From assembly GCA_031260545.1 (NCBI GenBank), contig JAIRJQ010000047.1, forward strand, positions 1-9,039: a stretch of 9,039 nucleotides of DNA, written 5' to 3'. Source of the stretch: Methanomassiliicoccaceae archaeon (GTDB taxonomy: Archaea > Thermoplasmatota > Thermoplasmata > Methanomassiliicoccales > Methanomethylophilaceae). The first letter of the stretch is position 1, and the number at the start of each line of letters is the position of its first letter. Below, piece after piece: positions 5,301 to 9,039 of this stretch. The position numbers and the translations under genes are program-made. The notes beneath the pieces are model-generated. The model ran no database searches. It was not told the origin of the DNA and saw only the letters and a list, made by a program, of their open reading frames with translations.

Positions 5301-6749
5301 ATGGGCGCATTGGATTCTGTCAAGGTCGCGATCGCAAGAAGAAGGCTGCTTGCCAACCGCATACCTAAGGATTCTCTGTATCCCCTTGAGACCTGGATGG
5401 CGATCAAGGCGGTAATGACCGCAAAGAGTGAAAGAGAGCTTAAAGGCATCATCGGAAAGAAGGATCAGACGGATATCACACGCAAGGATTTCGATGAATA
5501 CCAATTGTTCCGATTCAGGGAGCAGATCAGATACGTGAAGAAGAACACCCCGTATTATGAGGAAAAACTAAAAGATCTGATACCGGAGAATATCAGAACA
5601 TTGGATGATCTTAACGAAGTTCCTTTCACGCTTCCTTCCGATCTCGCCGAAGCACCTTTTAGTTTCATGGCCGTGTCGAGAACAAAACTCGCAAGAGAGT
5701 TCACAACAACGGGAACGACGGGAAAGAGAAAGGTCATCGGTTATACGACCGGCGACCTCATTGCAAAGGTCGACATAATCTCGTCAGCGCTGAGAAGCGT
5801 CGGCATGAGCGGCGATGATGTTCTGCATATAATGTTCCCTGCGGTCGATGCATGGGACCCGAGCATTATGCTTGCCGGTGCCTGCAGGGTCGCAGGATAC
5901 GGATCGTCAACGTGCTCAAGCCCCGACATCAAAGAACAGATGGAAATTATGAAGAAGAACGGCTCGACACACATTATCGGATTACCGTCGTTCATTTATC
6001 GCGTCACGGCACTGATGGGGAACGAGATCGATCTTAAGAAGCTCGGAATAAGGAAGATCATCTCCACATCAGAACCATTATCGGAAAGCATGCGCGAAAA
6101 ACTCCAGAACGCGTGGGGCTGTAATGTGTTGGACGTGTGGGGGATGACCGAGTTCGGATTGGCGTGCGCAATAGAATGCGACAAAAGGAAAGGGTTGCAT
6201 ACAGATGAAGCAAATCTCTTGTTCGAAGTTATAGATCCAGACACAGGAAAAAGAGTGCCAGACGGGAAGATGGGAGAGCTTGTGGTCACTGCGCTTACTG
6301 CTGAAGCGACACCGCTGATACGGTACAGAACAAGAGATATCGCAGCGATGATATCGCCGCCCTGCAGCTGCGGTTCGAAGTTCAACAGAAAGCTCGTAAA
6401 ACCCTGCGGCCGGATGGACCTGCAGTTCAAGGTGGGAATGGGATACAAGATATTCCCGCTGCTGTTCGATGAAGCTGTTTTCGAGAACAAAGATGTTATC
6501 GATTATCAAGTGAACATAACAAAGGAAGGATTCAAGGATGTGCTTACCTTTGAACTCGAATCAAAGGATCAAAGCGATGGTGTGCGTGATTCCGTGATCG
6601 CCGCAGTATCGAAGATAATGGAGATCGACGACGGAATAAAAGAGGACCTCATCGAAATTCCGAGAGTAATATTCAAGGAGATAGGATCGATGGCGTATTC
6701 CGCGAAGGCTAAGAAGATAGTCGATCTTCGTGAGAACTTCGACTCATAA
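5301..6749 (+). CDS. PaaK-like adenylate-forming enzyme (phenylacetate-CoA ligase / F390 synthetase family)
   Basis: Member of the AMP-dependent synthetase superfamily, closest in motifs to phenylacetate-CoA ligase and the methanogen proteins annotated as coenzyme F390 synthetase. Seen: the phosphate-binding loop TTTGTTGKRK (135-144), STSEPLS (256-262), the adenine/acyl motif DVWGMTEFG (278-286), RYRTRD (341-346), a CSCG pair (355-358) usual in PaaK proteins, GRMD (370-373) opening the mobile C-terminal domain, and a terminal SAKAKKIVDLR holding the likely catalytic lysine. At 482 residues it is about 50 longer than typical PaaK, mostly in the N-terminal region. The true substrate, an aryl or acyl acid or F420, cannot be read from the sequence. 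The gene stands alone on its strand, and its stop overlaps the radical SAM gene by 6 bases. Confidence 0.88.
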   Translation: MGALDSVKVAIARRRLLANRIPKDSLYPLETWMAIKAVMTAKSERELKGIIGKKDQTDITRKDFDEYQLFRFREQIRYVKKNTPYYEEKLKDLIPENIRTLDDLNEVPFTLPSDLAEAPFSFMAVSRTKLAREFTTTGTTGKRKVIGYTTGDLIAKVDIISSALRSVGMSGDDVLHIMFPAVDAWDPSIMLAGACRVAGYGSSTCSSPDIKEQMEIMKKNGSTHIIGLPSFIYRVTALMGNEIDLKKLGIRKIISTSEPLSESMREKLQNAWGCNVLDVWGMTEFGLACAIECDKRKGLHTDEANLLFEVIDPDTGKRVPDGKMGELVVTALTAEATPLIRYRTRDIAAMISPPCSCGSKFNRKLVKPCGRMDLQFKVGMGYKIFPLLFDEAVFENKDVIDYQVNITKEGFKDVLTFELESKDQSDGVRDSVIAAVSKIMEIDDGIKEDLIEIPRVIFKEIGSMAYSAKAKKIVDLRENFDS

Positions 6750-8114
6750 CGTTACACTGTGAGGACAGAATGACTTGCGTCTGTATATCGTCTCACCGTC
6801 GACCGATGTGCAGTTGAACAGACAGAACGGTATCAGCTTGCCGTCGGGTGTTACCATGTGTATGCAGCACCTTTCCCATCTTTCCACTTCTCCTGTCCAC
6901 ACATCCTGGAACGCCATTGCGGAAACGGTCAGATAATGAGTTTTCGCCCTGTTCACGAACGTCTTCCATGACTTGTCCTCTTCCTCCGACGGCCCGTCCA
7001 TGGTGTCCTCGATGAACCTCCAGAATTTTGAGACCTCGGTCCTTGTTTTATCGGCTATATCGTCTGTTCTCGTCGGCGGACCTAACGCCATTGTCGTTAA
7101 CGGGAACAATGAACCGTCAGGCAGCACAACGGACAGCGATTTCATATCACAATGTACATTCGAACATGATGTCGGCAAAAAGTTGTCTGCTTTCAGCATG
7201 CCCATCGTCTGCTTTTCTATCGCGGCCGCGAGATCGGGCAATGTTACTCTGTCTTTATCTTCCGGTTCTTCGGGATATCGGCCGAAGTACGTTATCGGCT
7301 GGAAATGCACACCTTTCACGGTCGGGACATTCATTGCCGCGAATTCGATTATCTTTCCCACATGATCAAGATTTATGTTCGGGGATACCGTAACAACAAG
7401 CGTCACACCCAGACCGACGACACCGCAGTTCTCTATCGCCTTCTTTTTTACATCGAACATCGGGCGGCCCCGGGTCTGCATGTATATCGCATCATCAATG
7501 CCGTCGAACTGAAAATAGAACGAGTCCATCCCTGCATCCTTTAACGCTTTCAGGTATTCGATGTCGCTGGATATCCTGAGCGCATTGGTGTTCACTTCGA
7601 TGTGTTCTATTCCCATCTCCTTGGCCATTTTGATTATTTCCGGGAGATCGTCCCTTATCGTCGGTTCGCCGCCGCTCAGCTGGACGACGCGCGGGCTCTT
7701 CACGTGATCCACGACCGTCCTGAACATCTTCCTGATCTCGTCCATCGTCGGGTGATACTTGTAACCGCATCCGTTCGCGGTTGCGAAACATATAGGACAG
7801 TTCATGTTGCAGGCGTTCGTTAACTCGACCACATTCAGACAGGTGTGCTGTTTATGCTGGTTGCAGAGGCCGCAGTCCTGCGGACAGTCCTTGCATTCTT
7901 TCACCGCATATTTTAACGGCGGTTTCAGAACGGCCGCAAAATCATACAGATATTTGTAATGCTCAACACCTGACCATATCTGAACTTTCCATTTCCCGTG
8001 ATCCTTGCATTCTTTCACGATGAATACTTTGTCATCCTCTGCGACCTTTACCGCTTTTATTGTCTTCAGACACACCGGACACAACGCAGACGTTTCGCCG
8101 AGCTTCTCTGCCAT
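6744..8114 (-). CDS. Radical SAM protein, probable tetraether lipid synthase (Tes / MJ0619 family)
   Basis: Radical SAM enzyme. Members of the MJ0619-like Tes family couple phytanyl chain ends of two diether lipids to make membrane-spanning tetraethers (GDGT). Seen: an N-terminal CPVC (12-15) with C36-KDHG, like the rubredoxin-type site of the family; C77-xxx-C81-xx-C84 and C92 (CPQDCGLC), a likely auxiliary cluster; the radical SAM site C102-xxx-C106-xx-C109; SGGEPTIRDDLPEI (147-160) for SAM binding; FQFDG (201-205); and a C-terminal half with C317, C322, C416, C417, C431, C435 and C450 for further Fe-S ligation. At 456 residues it is slightly short of my recollection of the archetype. It lies close to the GGGP and DGGGP synthase genes, which supports a lipid role, but the family has paralogues with other or unknown jobs. 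The start follows a promoter about 25 bases upstream. Confidence 0.85.
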   Translation of the reverse strand: MAEKLGETSALCPVCLKTIKAVKVAEDDKVFIVKECKDHGKWKVQIWSGVEHYKYLYDFAAVLKPPLKYAVKECKDCPQDCGLCNQHKQHTCLNVVELTNACNMNCPICFATANGCGYKYHPTMDEIRKMFRTVVDHVKSPRVVQLSGGEPTIRDDLPEIIKMAKEMGIEHIEVNTNALRISSDIEYLKALKDAGMDSFYFQFDGIDDAIYMQTRGRPMFDVKKKAIENCGVVGLGVTLVVTVSPNINLDHVGKIIEFAAMNVPTVKGVHFQPITYFGRYPEEPEDKDRVTLPDLAAAIEKQTMGMLKADNFLPTSCSNVHCDMKSLSVVLPDGSLFPLTTMALGPPTRTDDIADKTRTEVSKFWRFIEDTMDGPSEEEDKSWKTFVNRAKTHYLTVSAMAFQDVWTGEVERWERCCIHMVTPDGKLIPFCLFNCTSVDGETIYRRKSFCPHSVTL

Positions 8115-8119
8115 GAATC

Positions 8120-8143
8120 TCGTATAACGATATATGATAAAAA
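8120..8143 (-). promoter_or_regulatory. Promoter of the radical SAM gene with a small dyad
   Basis: On the minus strand TTTTTATCATATA (8131-8143) supplies a TATA-like box centred about 24-26 bases before the ATG whose first base is 8114, implying a leaderless transcript. A TCGT-ATA-ACGA dyad (8120-8130) lies between this box and the start codon. Confidence 0.45.
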
Positions 8144-8159
8144 CATGCCTAAAATGATG

Positions 8160-8192
8160 ATTAAAAGGAAAGGGAAAAGGTTTGTCCTTTTT
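8160..8192 (-). terminator. Hairpin plus T-rich terminator after the methyltransferase operon
   Basis: Reading the minus strand, the end of the 148-residue gene is followed within 16 bases by AAAAGG-ACAAA-CCTTTT, a perfect 6-base stem at 8175-8191, and then by CCC-TTT-CC-TTTT. A stem followed by T-rich tracts is a plausible archaeal terminator and separates this operon from the radical SAM promoter downstream. Confidence 0.5.
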
Positions 8193-8206
8193 CGAGAGAT
8201 GTGCAC

Positions 8207-8653
8207 TTATGCTCTCTTCTGCGAGAAAAGCATCTCAGCGACCGCGATCGTCTTGGCTGCGAGGTACTCCTCAAGCCACGACTCGCCGGATTTCGGGTCG
8301 ACAAGGCTCGGAGCACTTCTTGTGGCACCCAGGTAAGAAAGGTTCGTGTGTCCTTTCCTTACTTTCGCACCGTTCTTGACGTATGTCCACTCGGTGTCCG
8401 CGGTGTCCATGACTATGTCCAGGATCTTCATCTTGTGTGCATAGCCGGAGTTGATCCTTATTTTGCCGTCCTCTGCGGAGTAGTCCGCATAAACGACAAC
8501 GTCGCCCATCTGCTTCTTCGCGAGGCATTTGGATCCGTTGGTGATCTTGTCCTTGGATGCTTCTGCGCCATCAATGATCTTTTTTATGTCATCGACCTTA
8601 AGGGCTCTGCTCTCGATGGTCTTCTTAACTTCATCAGATATTAGGAAATCCAT
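8207..8653 (-). CDS. Unrecognised 148-residue soluble protein, second gene of the methyltransferase operon
   Basis: I cannot assign a function. The protein is charged and soluble with no signal or membrane segment. An N-terminal helical part (about 1-40, VKKTIESRALKVDDIKKIID) is followed by a KCLAKKQMGDVVVYADY strand region (42-58), a GYAHKMKI segment (70-77), a Gly/Lys-rich part and a C-terminal amphipathic helix (about 125-145). It has a single cysteine, C43. The DVVVYADY...GYAHKMKI pattern reminds me faintly of a short domain found with redox and methyl-transfer proteins of anaerobes, but I would not annotate it so. A strong ribosome binding site, GAGGTGATT, sits just before the ATG and overlaps the stop of the methyltransferase gene 11 bases upstream. 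The pair is therefore co-transcribed and this gene is probably well translated. Confidence 0.85.
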   Translation of the reverse strand: MDFLISDEVKKTIESRALKVDDIKKIIDGAEASKDKITNGSKCLAKKQMGDVVVYADYSAEDGKIRINSGYAHKMKILDIVMDTADTEWTYVKNGAKVRKGHTNLSYLGATRSAPSLVDPKSGESWLEEYLAAKTIAVAEMLFSQKRA

Positions 8654-8664
8654 TTTTAATCACC

Positions 8665-9039
8665 TCACCATGTTCCATATGTACCGAAGTCCCTGGCTGC
8701 CCTTGTCAATGCAAGGAGGTTACCGGGTATCGTGTACGGGGGCGTCTCACAGCTTGTACCGAGGATGTATCCCTTCTTCGAGTCACGGCCAGTTAACAAC
8801 TGACCTTTGGCCTGCTCATAGACCTTCGCCGGGTTGGCGTTGATCATGAGCTTCGTGTCTACTGAACCCATGCAGGTAGAGACATCCTGGAACTCACTCT
8901 TCAGAAGTTCTGACGGGAACACTTTCGGTCCCTGGTATCCTACGTGTGTAACGGTGAACGGCGACCATACGAGGTTCCTCTTGAACACTTTGTATGATGT
9001 CTCGTGGTTACCGCACATGTGGTAGAATATCTGGGGTCC
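8665..9039 (-). CDS. Methylcobamide:CoM methyltransferase-like protein, URO-D superfamily (C-terminal part)
   Basis: The frame is open to the window edge, so at least 124 C-terminal residues are present and the N-terminus is missing. Seen: an HMC motif (9013-9021 on the minus strand) as in the HxC zinc-ligand pair of MtaA/MtbA, then CGNHETSY, a VTHVGYQGP segment and, near the end, ILGTSCETPPYTIPGN, which carries the expected third zinc cysteine, followed by AARDFGTYG. Uroporphyrinogen decarboxylase itself lacks these zinc ligands, so methyl transfer from a methylated corrinoid protein to a thiol such as coenzyme M is the likely reaction. It cannot be told which corrinoid protein or methyl donor it serves. 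It is the upstream gene of an operon with the 148-residue protein. Confidence 0.85.
   Translation of the reverse strand, partial: GPQIFYHMCGNHETSYKVFKRNLVWSPFTVTHVGYQGPKVFPSELLKSEFQDVSTCMGSVDTKLMINANPAKVYEQAKGQLLTGRDSKKGYILGTSCETPPYTIPGNLLALTRAARDFGTYGTW

Noticed and set aside
5996..6509. Two open frames of 164 and 143 codons opposite the PaaK-like gene
   Set aside because: Both are antisense to a strongly conserved catalytic region and have low-complexity, Ser- or Arg-rich translations; no separate promoter or ribosome binding site.
8201..8644. A 147-codon plus-strand frame that almost mirrors the 148-residue gene
   Set aside because: The minus-strand frame has an excellent ribosome binding site, operon position and balanced composition; the plus-strand frame has none of these.
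1..9039. tRNA genes, CRISPR repeats, insertion sequences or other mobile elements
   Set aside because: I saw no cloverleaf-like T-loop sequence in the intergenic gaps, no regularly spaced repeats, no transposase motifs and no terminal inverted repeats; the gaps are short and promoter-like.

Overview
The window looks like a stretch of chromosome from a methylotrophic, methanogen-like archaeon, most likely of the Thermoplasmatota and perhaps the Methanomassiliicoccales. The archaeal evidence is strong: a class I CCA-adding enzyme, a RadA recombinase, both ether-lipid prenyltransferases and a tetraether-synthase-like radical SAM protein. TATA-like boxes also sit about 25 bases before several start codons. 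The order-level guess is weaker. It rests on a corrinoid-type methyltransferase gene of the URO-D/MtaA/MtbA superfamily at the right edge and on the lack of any TAG stop among the eleven genes. I see no mobile element, CRISPR array, tRNA or rRNA, and no gene-free stretch longer than about 160 bases.

Layout. At 1-356 is the C-terminal part of an MBL-fold hydrolase (+), followed by the CCA-adding enzyme (402-1736, +). A small three-helix membrane protein (1765-2127, -) meets it tail to tail; its C-terminus resembles the eukaryotic Asterix/PAT10 family. This gene diverges from radA (2254-3195, +). Next come digeranylgeranylglyceryl phosphate synthase (3268-4107, +) and geranylgeranylglyceryl phosphate synthase (4104-4838, +), joined by an ATGA overlap. 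A seven-cysteine zinc-ribbon-like protein (4839-5141, -) abuts the latter with no spacer. A PaaK-like adenylate-forming enzyme (5301-6749, +) overlaps the tail of the radical SAM gene (6744-8114, -) by 6 bases. The right end is a minus-strand operon of a methylcobamide methyltransferase-like gene (partial, 8665-9039) and an unrecognised 148-residue protein (8207-8653).

How the genes fit together. The centre of the window holds three lipid enzymes. GGGP synthase makes the first ether bond, DGGGP synthase makes the second, and the radical SAM protein probably joins two diether lipids into a membrane-spanning tetraether. The other genes are informational (tRNA 3'-end addition, recombination) or unplaced. 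The right-hand operon probably belongs to methyl-group transfer from methylated substrates to coenzyme M. The intergenic regions carry several short inverted repeats close to TATA-like boxes, which are candidate operators.
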